Assembly: GCA_035327565.1 (NCBI GenBank)
Contig: DAOLDB010000001.1
Coordinates: 124,001 to 188,000, forward strand
DNA length: 64,000 nt
Reading direction: 5' to 3'
Origin: JABDLO01 sp035327565
GTDB taxonomy: Bacteria; Bacteroidota; Bacteroidia; Chitinophagales; Saprospiraceae
Shown: positions 46,808-56,890 of the stretch, piece after piece
Layout: each line of letters starts with the position of its first letter
Position numbering within the stretch: the stretch's first letter is position 1
The notes under the pieces: model-generated
Told to the model about the DNA's origin: nothing
What the model saw: only the letters and a program-made list of their open reading frames with translations
Database searches by the model: none
Made by a program: the position numbers and the translations under genes

Positions 46808-48340
46808 ATGAATAGTTCAATAAAAAATCCATTGATTTGGCGAAAAGCAGCCCCAATACTTATGGGTTTTATTTTATTGATCCTTGTTATTTTAATCCTT
46901 CTCTGGTTGCAGCAATCCTTTTACCAGCAAAGAGATATCATAAAAAAAGAAATTGACCTTATCCTTACTGAAAGCATTAGGGAAGTGCAGGACACCACCA
47001 TTAGGAAAGCAATGATCGAAAAATATGGTGACAGCTTGTCTTTTAACAATCATGCGCTAATAAATAACAGGTCATCCATGTCAGTGTTTGGATTCAAAAG
47101 TTCAATGCCATCACAACCGGGCTCTCTGTTATTGAAAACAAAAAATCAGAATGAAGAAAACTATAGTAAATGGGACTCCATGTCCTCTGCTCAGGTAGAT
47201 GTCAGTTCGAAAATGGATTATATAGTTATCCGGTCACATGTAAACGATTCCAGCCAAGTAGCTAATCCTGAGAGGATAAACGTTTTTATAGCAGGAGATA
47301 AAATGATCTTTGACACTTCCATGCTTAAAAATAAGATTCGACTTCTTCTTGACCGGCATCATCTCTCTTCCGGTTTTGTGGTGTCTAAAACCAAAGCTAC
47401 TCCTCTCCAAAATAACCCCTCCAAATCAGATCAATCTATTGAGGCAGAGGAAGCAAGGATTTTGTGGAGTCATACTGTACCGGGAGGGATCCCTGAAGTG
47501 CAATTTTATTCTTTAGGATTACAGGATTATCCTTCATTAATTTTTGGACGGATTTGGACTCAAATTGCATTCTCTATTTTTGCTGTTTTGGTAGCCTTTT
47601 TTTCTTTTTTCATGATCCATAAAGTGATGAAAAGCCAGGAACGCCTTGCTTTGGAAAAATCAAGTTTTGTTAGCAATATGACTCACGAATTGAAGACTCC
47701 TATTGCTACGGTTGGAGTTGCGCTTGAGGCATTACAAAATTTCCACGCTCTGGAAGATCTTCGACGCACTGAAGACTATCTCCAAATTGCCCAATCTGAA
47801 CTCAATCGTCTTCACAGCCTGGTTGACATTGTTATTCATTTCAGCATGATGGATGAAGGGGGTCTTGCTATGGAGACTAAAGATATTTACTGGAATCAAA
47901 TGGTTCGAAATGCAATTCACCGTGTATCAGTATTGGCAGAAAAAAACAATGCAACCATTAAAAATAAAGAAATTAATGACTTGCCTCCTTTCAGGGGCGA
48001 TGAATATCATCTTGAAAATGCACTGGTCAATGTATTGGAAAATGCTATAAAATATTCAGGAGAAAACGCTTTAATCAACATTACTACGGAAAATTCACAA
48101 AATAAAATTGTCTGTAAAATAATCGATGATGGTCCCGGCATTGAATCCCCCCATTTAAATAAAATTTTTGACAGGTTTTACAGAATCCCTACAGGAAACA
48201 CTCACACTGTTAAAGGTTACGGTTTGGGATTGAGCTACGTTAAGACCATCATTGAATCCCATAACGGCGAAGTCTATGCAGAAAGCTTACCGGGCAAAGG
48301 AAGTATTTTTACCCTAATTATTCCGGTACAGTATGGATAA
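46808..48340 (+). CDS. Sensor histidine kinase
   Basis: The 510-residue membrane kinase has transmembrane helices at about residues 16-36 and 250-272, enclosing a periplasmic sensor of about 210 residues with no recognised fold. The HisKA domain follows with FVSNMTHELKTP, phospho-acceptor His293. Then comes the HATPase domain: LENALVNVLENAIKYS (N box), IIDDGPGIE (G1) and GYGLGLSYVKTII (G2). It overlaps the response regulator gene by 8 nt. The neighbouring GLPGLI and beta-barrel genes suggest that it senses an envelope state. Confidence 0.93.
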   Translation: MNSSIKNPLIWRKAAPILMGFILLILVILILLWLQQSFYQQRDIIKKEIDLILTESIREVQDTTIRKAMIEKYGDSLSFNNHALINNRSSMSVFGFKSSMPSQPGSLLLKTKNQNEENYSKWDSMSSAQVDVSSKMDYIVIRSHVNDSSQVANPERINVFIAGDKMIFDTSMLKNKIRLLLDRHHLSSGFVVSKTKATPLQNNPSKSDQSIEAEEARILWSHTVPGGIPEVQFYSLGLQDYPSLIFGRIWTQIAFSIFAVLVAFFSFFMIHKVMKSQERLALEKSSFVSNMTHELKTPIATVGVALEALQNFHALEDLRRTEDYLQIAQSELNRLHSLVDIVIHFSMMDEGGLAMETKDIYWNQMVRNAIHRVSVLAEKNNATIKNKEINDLPPFRGDEYHLENALVNVLENAIKYSGENALINITTENSQNKIVCKIIDDGPGIESPHLNKIFDRFYRIPTGNTHTVKGYGLGLSYVKTIIESHNGEVYAESLPGKGSIFTLIIPVQYG

Positions 48341-49028
48341 TATCAAAATATTGTATGTGGAAGACGAGCCTTTCCTGGGAAGGATTGTAAAGGAAAGTCT
48401 GGAAAGCCGGGGTTTTATAGTCAATATGATTCCGGATGGATCCAAAGCACTTAGATATCTGGATGAACATACTCCCGACATTGCAGTACTTGATGTAATG
48501 CTTCCCGGAAAAGATGGTTATTCATTATCCCGTGAGATCAAAATGAGATATCCATTCTTACCTGTTATATTTTTAACAGCAAAAAATCAAACGGAAGATG
48601 TTATTCAAGGCTTCCAAGCCGGAGGAAATGATTACCTGAAGAAACCTTTCAGTATGGAGGAATTGATCATCAGAATAAAAAATTTGATCCACATTTCAGG
48701 TAACAACCTTCCAAAACAAAATCCTCATGAAATATTGACTATGGGAAGTTGTAGTTTATTTACACACAAATATGAAATTCAAAATGGCCATGACATTTTC
48801 AAAATTTCATATCGCGAAAATGAATTGCTAAAGTTGATCTTCCTCTCAAAAAATAAAATTCTTGACCGTAAAGAAATATTGTTGAAAATATGGGGAGACG
48901 ACAACTTTTACAACTCCCGCAACCTGGATGTATACATTACAAAAATCAGAGAATATTTTAAAAAGGATCCATCCATTCAAATTCATACCATTCGGGGTGT
49001 CGGATATCATATTATCGTTCAGGAGTAA
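48333..49028 (+). CDS. OmpR-family response regulator
   Basis: The 231-residue protein has a receiver domain with phospho-acceptor Asp54 in IAVLDVMLPGKDG and the conserved VEDE and LTAK elements. A C-terminal winged helix-turn-helix follows (about 130-228, with YRENELLKLIFLSKNKIL and NLDVYITKIREYF and IRGVGYHI). It is activated by the kinase encoded just before it and should bind direct repeats. The GTTAAY box clusters at 46573 and 51868 are the natural candidates. Confidence 0.94.
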   Translation: MDNIKILYVEDEPFLGRIVKESLESRGFIVNMIPDGSKALRYLDEHTPDIAVLDVMLPGKDGYSLSREIKMRYPFLPVIFLTAKNQTEDVIQGFQAGGNDYLKKPFSMEELIIRIKNLIHISGNNLPKQNPHEILTMGSCSLFTHKYEIQNGHDIFKISYRENELLKLIFLSKNKILDRKEILLKIWGDDNFYNSRNLDVYITKIREYFKKDPSIQIHTIRGVGYHIIVQE

Positions 49029-49051
49029 TACAAATCATTATACAATCCACT

Positions 49052-51823
49052 TTATATCGACCTGAATATGGCCGTACCTCCCTGGGGTACATTCCAGGCA
49101 TTAAAGTTGATCCGCAATTGAAGCAAACCATATCTTCCCAAAGAAATGATTTCCTCATCCTGAATAAAATTTAAATCGGAAGTCCTCGTGATTCCTACAT
49201 TCTTGTTCAGCAAATCATTCGCAATGATTTTGATTTCTGCTTTGTTTCCTTTGATAAATCTGGAAAGTGAGGCAGTCCAAATGGGAATGTCCTGATTGAA
49301 TACCCCAGCATCTCCGCGGAATTGTGACAAAAACAAGCCTGTAGTGCCCTGCCATCCCTTTACAGAGAGAGTCCGTAAATTCCACCGATGAACCCATGTA
49401 CTAAACTGTTGGTTTAATTCACTTTGCAAACTGTATCTGGTGGTTGTCAAATTCCATGAAGTACTCCCTTCCAATTCAAAAAGGTTGATAATATTGAATA
49501 TGATCCTGACTTCCGACATGGGAGTCATTCTTTTAGTGGTATTCTCCACTTCATTGACAAATGAGATACCTCGGTTGAAATTAACTCCTCCTGTTACATT
49601 GAAATTGAGCTTAAGTCTGGGGATGCGCCATCCATAGCTTATCCTTGAAAACAAGTCCCATTCTCCATCCACATTGACAGGATGTCTTGTTCTGACCAAT
49701 TGTTCATCAATCGTTATTGATTCCCTGATGCGGTTACTGACAAAGGATATATTCGAAAAAATGAAAAAACTGCTTAATTTATGTGAATTAAATTTTGTAA
49801 ATCGTGCAGACAACCGGTGGACATATTCAGGGTTGAGTTCGGGATTACCAATATAGATATTCAATGGATCTCGGTTGTCAGGTACCGGTTGCAATTGTAG
49901 CACAGAAGGTTCTCTGATTGAAGTGGTATAATTTACATTCAGGTTTCTGGTATTGGAAAAAGGAAAATTAGCGCTCAACGAAGGGAGAAGATATGTGAAA
50001 TCACGACTCAACATTTCCGGCACTCCTTGTATTTCACCATCTAGCTGGCTGTATTGAAGATGCAGACGTGCATGGAAGCTCCATTTATCTCTTACTCGTC
50101 GGTATTGCAATCCCGGACTATGATATGTAAAAGTTGCTTTGTAACTATTGGTTAATATTTCATTGATAATGAGCGTGTGCTCATCAATGATATCAAAGAC
50201 TTCACGGTTATTTCGCATTGGTCCTGAATGAAAATTATATTGAAAGTCCAGATAATTCCTATCTCCAAATGGCTCAGTATAAAGTAATTGAGCACCTAAT
50301 GAATTTTGATTGTTTAATTGTATCTGGTTTTGATTTAATAATTCCTCACCTAGAGTAATCCCATTCATCATGAAAGAATTCAAAGCGTCCAAATATCCAT
50401 CTGAACGATTCTGGCTATACCTTCCTTGTAAAGTGGCTGAGGCAAATCTACCCCTCCTGGACAGTCGATATCTCCAAGACAATAAACCGTTGAACCCCAC
50501 TCCATTTCCATCAAACGTATTATTAGTATTACTCGAATTATCAAATCCGGAATGAATGTTAATATTATCTACATGACTCTCATTCATTTGCTGACTTTCT
50601 GTAAAGGATACAGATGAATTCAATTTAAGCGAAGATTTCGGATTGATGGCATGCTCCCAGTTTAGTTGAAGCCTGTGATTAATGTTGACGATATTTTGCG
50701 AATTATCTTCCAGGCTGTGTATCGATGCTCCATTGGGAAGAAAAGATGTACGATCGATGACCCCCCCTAATTGTTGATCCGCCCTGTTATAAAAATAATT
50801 AATATGAAAATCCCTGTCTTTCCCATATTTGGAATTAAGCTGCAAACCACCATTCCAGGAAGAAGTAAACCCTTTGTCGGGGCCCATACTAATGGGAGGG
50901 CCATCCTGATTGTTTCCTCTCATAACAATCACTGTACCTCCTCCGGCCATTCCTCCACCCATCCCGGAAAAATTCATGTAATCCTGCATTGAAAATCCTT
51001 GCTGATTGATATTATTCCCTCCACCAAGAATGGAAAATTGTAACTTATCAGTAAATCTATTGAGGCTTAGTTTCTGATCATGACGGGTGTCCGGACCAAA
51101 TGCAGTACTGCCATATCCAAACATTCCATTTTTTTTGTCCTCCTTCAATTTTAAATTAATGGTTTTTTCCCTGCTTCCATCATCTACTCCGGTAAACTCT
51201 GCGATTTCCGATTTGCTGTCGTACACCTGGACTTTATCCACTGCATCAGCCGGAAGATTTTTTGTTGCTATTTTAGGATCATTTCCAAAAAACCTTTTCC
51301 CATCCACCAATACTTGCTTGACATCTTCGCCTTGCGCTTTAATATTTCCATCGTGATCAATATCAATTCCCGGCATCCGTTTTAAAAGATCCTCTACATT
51401 GGCATTAAGCCCGGGTGAAAAAGCATCTGCCAGATATTCAACGGTGTCATTTTTAATCAAGACAGGTATCCTGAACCCGGTTATTTCCACTTCATCCATA
51501 AGCATTGAAGAAGTACGAAGTCTGACTTTTCCTAAATCTAAATTTCGGTCAATGATTACATCCTGCATGAAGGTTTCCTTTCCCAGGAATGCAATTTGCA
51601 GAATATACGATCCGCTTTTTATGTTCTTTATTCTGAATACCCCATGCCCATCTGAATAGGCAAAGCCAACCATCGTCGAATCCTTTCCATGATATAATAC
51701 TATGGATGCCCACTCCAGTACAACATCGGAAGAATCAACCACAGTGCCTGTTAAAGTATGAACCTGGCTTTTGACAAAAGAACAGCAGAATATCAGCACA
51801 GCAAGAAATATAAATCTTTCCAT
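49052..51823 (-). CDS. Outer-membrane beta-barrel protein with carboxypeptidase-like domain (PF14905-type)
   Basis: The 923-residue protein has a signal peptide (FIFLAVLIFCCSFVKSQ) and a carboxypeptidase regulatory-like beta-sandwich (about 22-95). A plug-like region (about 110-235, LLKRMPGIDIDHDGNIKAQG and DAVDKVQVYDSKSE) and a large barrel follow. A Gly/Met-rich loop, GMGGGMAGGG, is notable. It is related to TonB-dependent receptors and may export or import an unknown ligand. A GTTAAY triple box lies 45-81 nt upstream, and the gene is convergent with the response regulator gene (23-nt gap). Confidence 0.9.
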   Translation of the reverse strand: MERFIFLAVLIFCCSFVKSQVHTLTGTVVDSSDVVLEWASIVLYHGKDSTMVGFAYSDGHGVFRIKNIKSGSYILQIAFLGKETFMQDVIIDRNLDLGKVRLRTSSMLMDEVEITGFRIPVLIKNDTVEYLADAFSPGLNANVEDLLKRMPGIDIDHDGNIKAQGEDVKQVLVDGKRFFGNDPKIATKNLPADAVDKVQVYDSKSEIAEFTGVDDGSREKTINLKLKEDKKNGMFGYGSTAFGPDTRHDQKLSLNRFTDKLQFSILGGGNNINQQGFSMQDYMNFSGMGGGMAGGGTVIVMRGNNQDGPPISMGPDKGFTSSWNGGLQLNSKYGKDRDFHINYFYNRADQQLGGVIDRTSFLPNGASIHSLEDNSQNIVNINHRLQLNWEHAINPKSSLKLNSSVSFTESQQMNESHVDNINIHSGFDNSSNTNNTFDGNGVGFNGLLSWRYRLSRRGRFASATLQGRYSQNRSDGYLDALNSFMMNGITLGEELLNQNQIQLNNQNSLGAQLLYTEPFGDRNYLDFQYNFHSGPMRNNREVFDIIDEHTLIINEILTNSYKATFTYHSPGLQYRRVRDKWSFHARLHLQYSQLDGEIQGVPEMLSRDFTYLLPSLSANFPFSNTRNLNVNYTTSIREPSVLQLQPVPDNRDPLNIYIGNPELNPEYVHRLSARFTKFNSHKLSSFFIFSNISFVSNRIRESITIDEQLVRTRHPVNVDGEWDLFSRISYGWRIPRLKLNFNVTGGVNFNRGISFVNEVENTTKRMTPMSEVRIIFNIINLFELEGSTSWNLTTTRYSLQSELNQQFSTWVHRWNLRTLSVKGWQGTTGLFLSQFRGDAGVFNQDIPIWTASLSRFIKGNKAEIKIIANDLLNKNVGITRTSDLNFIQDEEIISLGRYGLLQLRINFNAWNVPQGGTAIFRSI

Positions 51824-51867
51824 TAACCTTTTTCCAACAAAAATATCCCTGGGTATCTCAATAATAT

Positions 51868-51904
51868 GTTAACCCATCTGCATGTAAGGTTAATAAAAGT
51901 TAAT
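51868..51904 (-). promoter_or_regulatory. Triple GTTAAY box cluster, beta-barrel gene side
   Basis: GTTAAC at 51868-51873, GTTAAT at 51889-51894 and GTTAAT at 51899-51904 repeat the 0/21/31 spacing found upstream of the GLPGLI gene, in the same orientation relative to the target gene. It sits 45 nt upstream of the beta-barrel start and just after the metG stop codon, so it probably serves a separate promoter. Confidence 0.6.
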
Positions 51905-51911
51905 ACTTATT

Positions 51912-54041
51912 TCATTTCACCATCATTCCATCAGGCCATTCCACATCCGGGCTGATAAAACTAAGTTTGCCGTTACCATCCTCGGCCATCAAAACCATCC
52001 CACGCGATTCAACCCCCCTGATCTTTCTGGGAGTGAGGTTGGCCAAATAGGTAACTTTTTTTCCAATGATTTCTTCCGGTGAAAAATGCTCTGCAATACC
52101 ACTGACCACTGTCCTTTTTTCAAATCCGATATCCAGTGTCAATTGTAGTAATTTATCGGCTTTAGGGACTTTAACGGCTTCAAGAATGGTGGCTGTACGG
52201 ATATCCATTTTCATAAATTCATCATAGGTAATTTCTTCCTTGACAGGTTCTCCTAAGTTTCTTTCACTTTGATGGGCACCTTTCAGTTTATTGACCTGTT
52301 CTGCAATCACTTCATCAGTGATTCTGGTAAACAAATGACCTGCCGTTCCCAGCTGATGTCCAGGCTGTAGAATATGCTCACCTTCGCTTAACCGGAATAA
52401 TAAATCATCCCATTCTCCCTGTTCCTTGATAGCCGCCAGATTAAGCATTGCTCTCAACTTATCAGATGTAAATGGCAGGAAGGGTCTGCATGCTACACTC
52501 AGGGCAGCAAGATACTGGAGGCAGAGATTCATAACGGCTTTTACTTTTTCCGGTTCTTCATGAATAGCTTTCCAGGGTTCATTGAATTGAAGGATTTGAT
52601 TTCCCATTGCCGAAATATCCATCATAGCCTTTAATCCACTCCTGAAATCAAATCTTCTGACATAGTCGGCAAGTCCCTGGAGTTCATCAAATAATCGTAA
52701 CAATTCTGAATCATGAAACCCATATTCAAATTCACCATCCGGACCGGTAAAATCCTGATTTTCGTCAAATGAGGGCACTTTACCTCCATAGAATTTCTGG
52801 GTAAGTACCATAACCCTGTTCACAAAATTGGCGAGATTAGCCACCAACTCATTATTGTTGGCATCCTGATAACCTTTCCAGGTAAATTCACTATCCTTTT
52901 GCTCCGGCATGTTTTTGATCATGCAATATCTGAGTTCATCGATTTTTTCAGGAAACTGATCCACATATTCATGAACCCACACAGCCCAGTTTTTAGAAGT
53001 CGAAATCTTCCTTCCTTCCAGATTCATAAATTGATTGGCCGGCACATTAACCGGAAGGATATAGCTTCCCTCTGCACGTAAAATGGCAGGAAAAATGAGA
53101 CAATGAAAAACAATATTGTCCTTTCCAATAAAATGAATTAATGAAGTTTCTTTATCTTTCCAATACAACTCCCAATCTGTGCCATTATCCATTGCCCATT
53201 GTCGGGTTGCAGATATATAACCAATCGGTGCATCCATCCACACATATAGCTTTTTACCCGCTGATCCGGGAATGGAATCGGGAACATCAACACCCCAGTC
53301 CAGATCTCTTGTCATTGCTCTGGGTTGTAAGCCATTCTCAAGCCAGGATTTACATTGGCCTAAGACATGGTTTTTCCATTCAGCGGGATCATGCAATTCT
53401 TCACCCTCCAGGGTTCCTGTGTTGATCCACTCTTTCAGCCAGTTTTCATATCGATCCAGTGGCAAATACCAATGACGTGTTTTTTTTAAAACCGGAGGAT
53501 TGCCTGAAAGTACTGATATCGGGTTGATCAGTTCAACTGGACTTAAAGTTGCCCCACAGGATTCACACTGATCTCCATATGCATCTTTATTTCCACATTT
53601 CGGGCATGTGCCCGTAATATATCGATCGGCTAAAAATTGTGAAGCCGCATCATCGAAGTACTGTTCACTTTCAATTTCCTCAAATTCACCTTTCTCATAT
53701 AAGGTCTTAAAGAACTGCTGACTGGTTTTGTGATGCAATGAATCGGAAGTCCTGTGATACATGTCAAAAGAAATGCCTATCTTTTTAAAAGTGTCTTTAA
53801 ATAATTCGTGATATGTATCAACAATTTCACGGGGTGATTTACCCTCACGGGCTGCCTTCATTGTGATGGCCGCTCCATTTTCATCACTTCCACATATATA
53901 AACAATGTCTTTACCCATCAGACGCTGAAATCGAACATATATATCTGCAGGCAGATAAGCACCGGCAAGATGGCCGATATGCAATGGGCCATTGGCATAG
54001 GGCAATGCAGAGGTTACAAGATAACGTTTATATTGACGCAT
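51912..54041 (-). CDS. metG: Methionyl-tRNA synthetase with C-terminal tRNA-binding domain
   Basis: The start is taken as the ATG at 54041 (MRQYKRYLVTSALPYANGPL), giving 709 residues. An in-frame ATG lies six codons upstream. The enzyme charges tRNA(Met). Visible are HIGH at 21-24, the zinc knuckle CPKCGNKDAYGDQCESCG, a KMSKS variant GRKISTSKNW, and a C-terminal EMAP/tRNA-binding domain (ITYDEFMKMDIRTATILEA). It is monocistronic apart from the beta-barrel gene 88 nt downstream on the same strand. Confidence 0.96.
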   Translation of the reverse strand: MRQYKRYLVTSALPYANGPLHIGHLAGAYLPADIYVRFQRLMGKDIVYICGSDENGAAITMKAAREGKSPREIVDTYHELFKDTFKKIGISFDMYHRTSDSLHHKTSQQFFKTLYEKGEFEEIESEQYFDDAASQFLADRYITGTCPKCGNKDAYGDQCESCGATLSPVELINPISVLSGNPPVLKKTRHWYLPLDRYENWLKEWINTGTLEGEELHDPAEWKNHVLGQCKSWLENGLQPRAMTRDLDWGVDVPDSIPGSAGKKLYVWMDAPIGYISATRQWAMDNGTDWELYWKDKETSLIHFIGKDNIVFHCLIFPAILRAEGSYILPVNVPANQFMNLEGRKISTSKNWAVWVHEYVDQFPEKIDELRYCMIKNMPEQKDSEFTWKGYQDANNNELVANLANFVNRVMVLTQKFYGGKVPSFDENQDFTGPDGEFEYGFHDSELLRLFDELQGLADYVRRFDFRSGLKAMMDISAMGNQILQFNEPWKAIHEEPEKVKAVMNLCLQYLAALSVACRPFLPFTSDKLRAMLNLAAIKEQGEWDDLLFRLSEGEHILQPGHQLGTAGHLFTRITDEVIAEQVNKLKGAHQSERNLGEPVKEEITYDEFMKMDIRTATILEAVKVPKADKLLQLTLDIGFEKRTVVSGIAEHFSPEEIIGKKVTYLANLTPRKIRGVESRGMVLMAEDGNGKLSFISPDVEWPDGMMVK

Positions 54042-54059
54042 GATCAAGAGTTTTAACAA

Positions 54060-54388
54060 AGCAATAATTAAAGCTTCCCCAAAGGTGAAAGAACATCAAA
54101 AAATTAATGAATGCTCAAATGCGGGAGAAGGTTCTCAGGATGGGAGTTCAATTTAAAAACTGAAAAAAAGTGTGACCGGTCATTGAAACATTTCAACAAA
54201 AATTGAATCTATTACCGGTTGTTTCTGCGTCAAATATAAATATAACCTGACAATTAGCAAGCTTTCATTAAAAAATTGAAAGGGAAATTTTTAAATCAAT
54301 TCATGATGGTTCTCTTTAACTTTTGATTAATTCTTTTTCTAAAGTATTCCGGGTAGAAAAAATTTCCAAAAATGAAAACAATAATTGC
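54060..54388. other. Intergenic region between metG and the lipase-like gene
   Basis: These 329 nt are AT-rich and hold no gene that I can support. A short GACCGGTC palindrome occurs near 54174-54181, without a downstream T-run. It should contain the metG promoter. Confidence 0.4.
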
Positions 54389-55267
54389 TCACTGTGCCAA
54401 ATCTTTAAGAGTTGGAGCGCTCAATAAACGAGCTTCTTCTGTTAACCAATCCCTGACATGGGCAAATACTTCCTCATGCTCGGGCTCTCTGAGAAGTTCG
54501 TGATAAAATCCTTCAAGCTTGATAAATTTTTTATCTTCTGAAGAGATCTGATCATAGAAATCCTGACTACCCCTCCAATCTGAAATGTTATCTCCGGTTC
54601 CATGCATGATCAATACAGGTAATGTTAATTCACTCAATCGCTCTTTCACGTATAACATGGCTCTAAGACATTCATGACCCAAACGCGATTTTATTCCCTT
54701 TGTATATATAAGCCCATCATTTATATATGCTTCCATTATGCCAGGCGTTCTGGACAAATATTCGGCTTTGACTTTAATCGTTTTGAGTCTGGGAAGGTAC
54801 TTTCCTAAAAACCCGGACATTCTAATCAAAAGAGGTGAATATTGTTCAGGATCAACATACAGCAATGGAGACAACAACACTAACCCACCAATGAATCCTT
54901 CACCTTGATCCAAAAGATATTTGGTAGCAATTAACCCCCCCATACTTTGCCCCATCAAGATCAACGGAACACCTGGATTGGTATACTTTTTTATTACCAG
55001 ATCCAAATCACTGATGTAATGATTAAATGTATGTACATAAGCTCTTTCTCCTTCCGATTTGCCATGACCCCTCAAATCAAAACGTACCACTTCGAGACCG
55101 GCAAGGTTTAGGTAAAAAACAAACTCATCGTATCTTCTCGCATATTCAGCAAACCCATGAATCATGATCACCGTAGCGACAGGCTCTTTGACAATTTCTT
55201 TATAAACATAAAGAGACAAATCATCATGAGTTGTCACTTTATCAATAATCATATTACTTTTTTTCAT
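54389..55267 (-). CDS. Monoacylglycerol-lipase-like alpha/beta hydrolase
   Basis: The 292-residue protein matches the serine-aminopeptidase S33/hydrolase-4 group: VIMIHGFAEYARRYDEFVFY (oxyanion), VVRFDLRGHGKSEGERAYVH, the nucleophile LMGQSMGGLIATKYL, the acid region MHGTGDNISD, and the histidine in LEGFYHELLREPEHEEV. Relatives hydrolyse monoacylglycerols or lysophospholipids in the cytoplasm. No signal peptide was found. It is a single gene, 274 nt upstream of the end of nqrF on the same strand. Confidence 0.88.
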   Translation of the reverse strand: MKKSNMIIDKVTTHDDLSLYVYKEIVKEPVATVIMIHGFAEYARRYDEFVFYLNLAGLEVVRFDLRGHGKSEGERAYVHTFNHYISDLDLVIKKYTNPGVPLILMGQSMGGLIATKYLLDQGEGFIGGLVLLSPLLYVDPEQYSPLLIRMSGFLGKYLPRLKTIKVKAEYLSRTPGIMEAYINDGLIYTKGIKSRLGHECLRAMLYVKERLSELTLPVLIMHGTGDNISDWRGSQDFYDQISSEDKKFIKLEGFYHELLREPEHEEVFAHVRDWLTEEARLLSAPTLKDLAQ

Positions 55268-55541
55268 AATATAAAAATAGGTCTTACTTCGATATATGAA
55301 AAGATTTTGTACTCTTTTCTATTAAGAAAGTTGAAAAATTCAAATTAGTTTCCTTTTCTTGATTTGTTTACTGCTTCATTTACCCGTCACAATAGTAATG
55401 AAAAGCAATTCAAAACCCCTTTCACATAAAGGAAATTAAAGATATGGAATAAAAATTTCAGTTTCGGAAATGAGCAAATCAAAGGTACAAAAATCAACTG
55501 AAAAATAAAACCATTGCAAATAGATTCCTGACATTTTACTA

Positions 55542-56870
55542 CTAACCTCCAAAGTCGTCAAAACTGATATTTTCTTCCGGCACTCCTAACTCATCCAGTG
55601 CTTTGAGAACGGAAGCATTCATTGCAGGTGGTCCGCAAAAGTAATATTCGATTTCTTCCGGTTCTGGGTGATTTTTCAAATATTTTTCAAACAGAACGGG
55701 CATTATAAACCCTTCAAAACCATCCCCTTCATCTTCCATTTTCTCCATCACTTTCCAATTATCTTCAGGTAATGGATTGTCTAAAGACACAAAAAACTTG
55801 AAATTAGGAAATTCATTTTCTATCTGTCTGAATTCATCAATATAAAATAACTCTCTACGTGTTCTTCCTCCGTACCAATAAGATACTTTCCTATCTTGTG
55901 TCTTCACAGTATGAAACATGTGAAACAAATGAGATCTTAATGGGGCCATACCTGCTCCACCCCCTATGTATACCATTTCCTTTTTTGTCGGTTTGATAAA
56001 GAATTCACCATAAGGTCCTGAAATGGTACACTTATCACCTGATTTCAATCCAAATATGTAGGATGAACAAACGCCTGGATTAACATCCATCCAACCATTT
56101 TTAGAACGATCCCATGGCGGAGTAGCTATCCGTATGTTCAGTTTGATGATACTTCCTTCGGCAGGGTGGTTGGCCATAGAATACGCTCTGAATTGAGGCT
56201 CATCATTGACCATTTTTAAAGGCCAAAGATTAAATTTATCCCATTCCGATCTGAATTTTTCCGGATCATCATGATAATCCGGGTGTGCCGTGATATCAAT
56301 ATCGTTATAATCCACCGTGATTACCGGAACATCAATCTGTATATATCCCCCAGGTTGAAAATCCATAACCTCTCCTTCTGGCAATCGAACTACAAACTCT
56401 TTAATAAATGATGCTACATTATAGTTGCTGATAACCTCACATTCCCATTTCTTGATACCAAATATTTCTTCAGGTATTCTAATATCCATGTCTTCCCTCA
56501 CCTTTACCTGGCATGCCAATCGTTTTCCTTCGGCTACTTCTTTACGCGTCAGGTGATTCAACTCTGTGGGTAATACATCCCCTCCTCCTTTATCAATATG
56601 GCACTCACACATAGCACATGTGCCTCCTCCTCCGCAAGCAGATGGCAAAAAAACATTTTTATCGGAAAGGGCACTCAAAAGTGTAGATCCCGGTGAAACC
56701 ATCAAAGGGTTTTCCTGATCACCGTTGACTATAATTTTTACCTCTCCCTGAGGAACCAGCCTTTTTCTGGCAAAAATCAACATAGAAGATAATGCGATAA
56801 TAATACCACTGAAAACAACGAGTGCCCAAATTACAGGCATAATTGAAAATAATCCTGTGATAAACATCAT
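55542..56870 (-). CDS. nqrF: Na+-translocating NADH:quinone reductase subunit F
   Basis: The 442-residue subunit takes electrons from NADH. An N-terminal helix (LFSIMPVIWALVVFSGIIIAL) anchors it. The [2Fe-2S] cluster uses Cys79, Cys85 and Cys88 (CGGGGTCAMC) and Cys120 (RLACQVKV). FAD binding is by FRAYSMANHP and NAD binding by YIGGGAGMAPLRSH. This is the last gene of the nqrABCDEF operon, 20 nt after nqrE. The length is slightly over the common 407 because of an extra internal segment around residues 205-235. Confidence 0.95.
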   Translation of the reverse strand: MMFITGLFSIMPVIWALVVFSGIIIALSSMLIFARKRLVPQGEVKIIVNGDQENPLMVSPGSTLLSALSDKNVFLPSACGGGGTCAMCECHIDKGGGDVLPTELNHLTRKEVAEGKRLACQVKVREDMDIRIPEEIFGIKKWECEVISNYNVASFIKEFVVRLPEGEVMDFQPGGYIQIDVPVITVDYNDIDITAHPDYHDDPEKFRSEWDKFNLWPLKMVNDEPQFRAYSMANHPAEGSIIKLNIRIATPPWDRSKNGWMDVNPGVCSSYIFGLKSGDKCTISGPYGEFFIKPTKKEMVYIGGGAGMAPLRSHLFHMFHTVKTQDRKVSYWYGGRTRRELFYIDEFRQIENEFPNFKFFVSLDNPLPEDNWKVMEKMEDEGDGFEGFIMPVLFEKYLKNHPEPEEIEYYFCGPPAMNASVLKALDELGVPEENISFDDFGG

Positions 56871-56890
56871 TATTATTTTTATTTCTTCAA

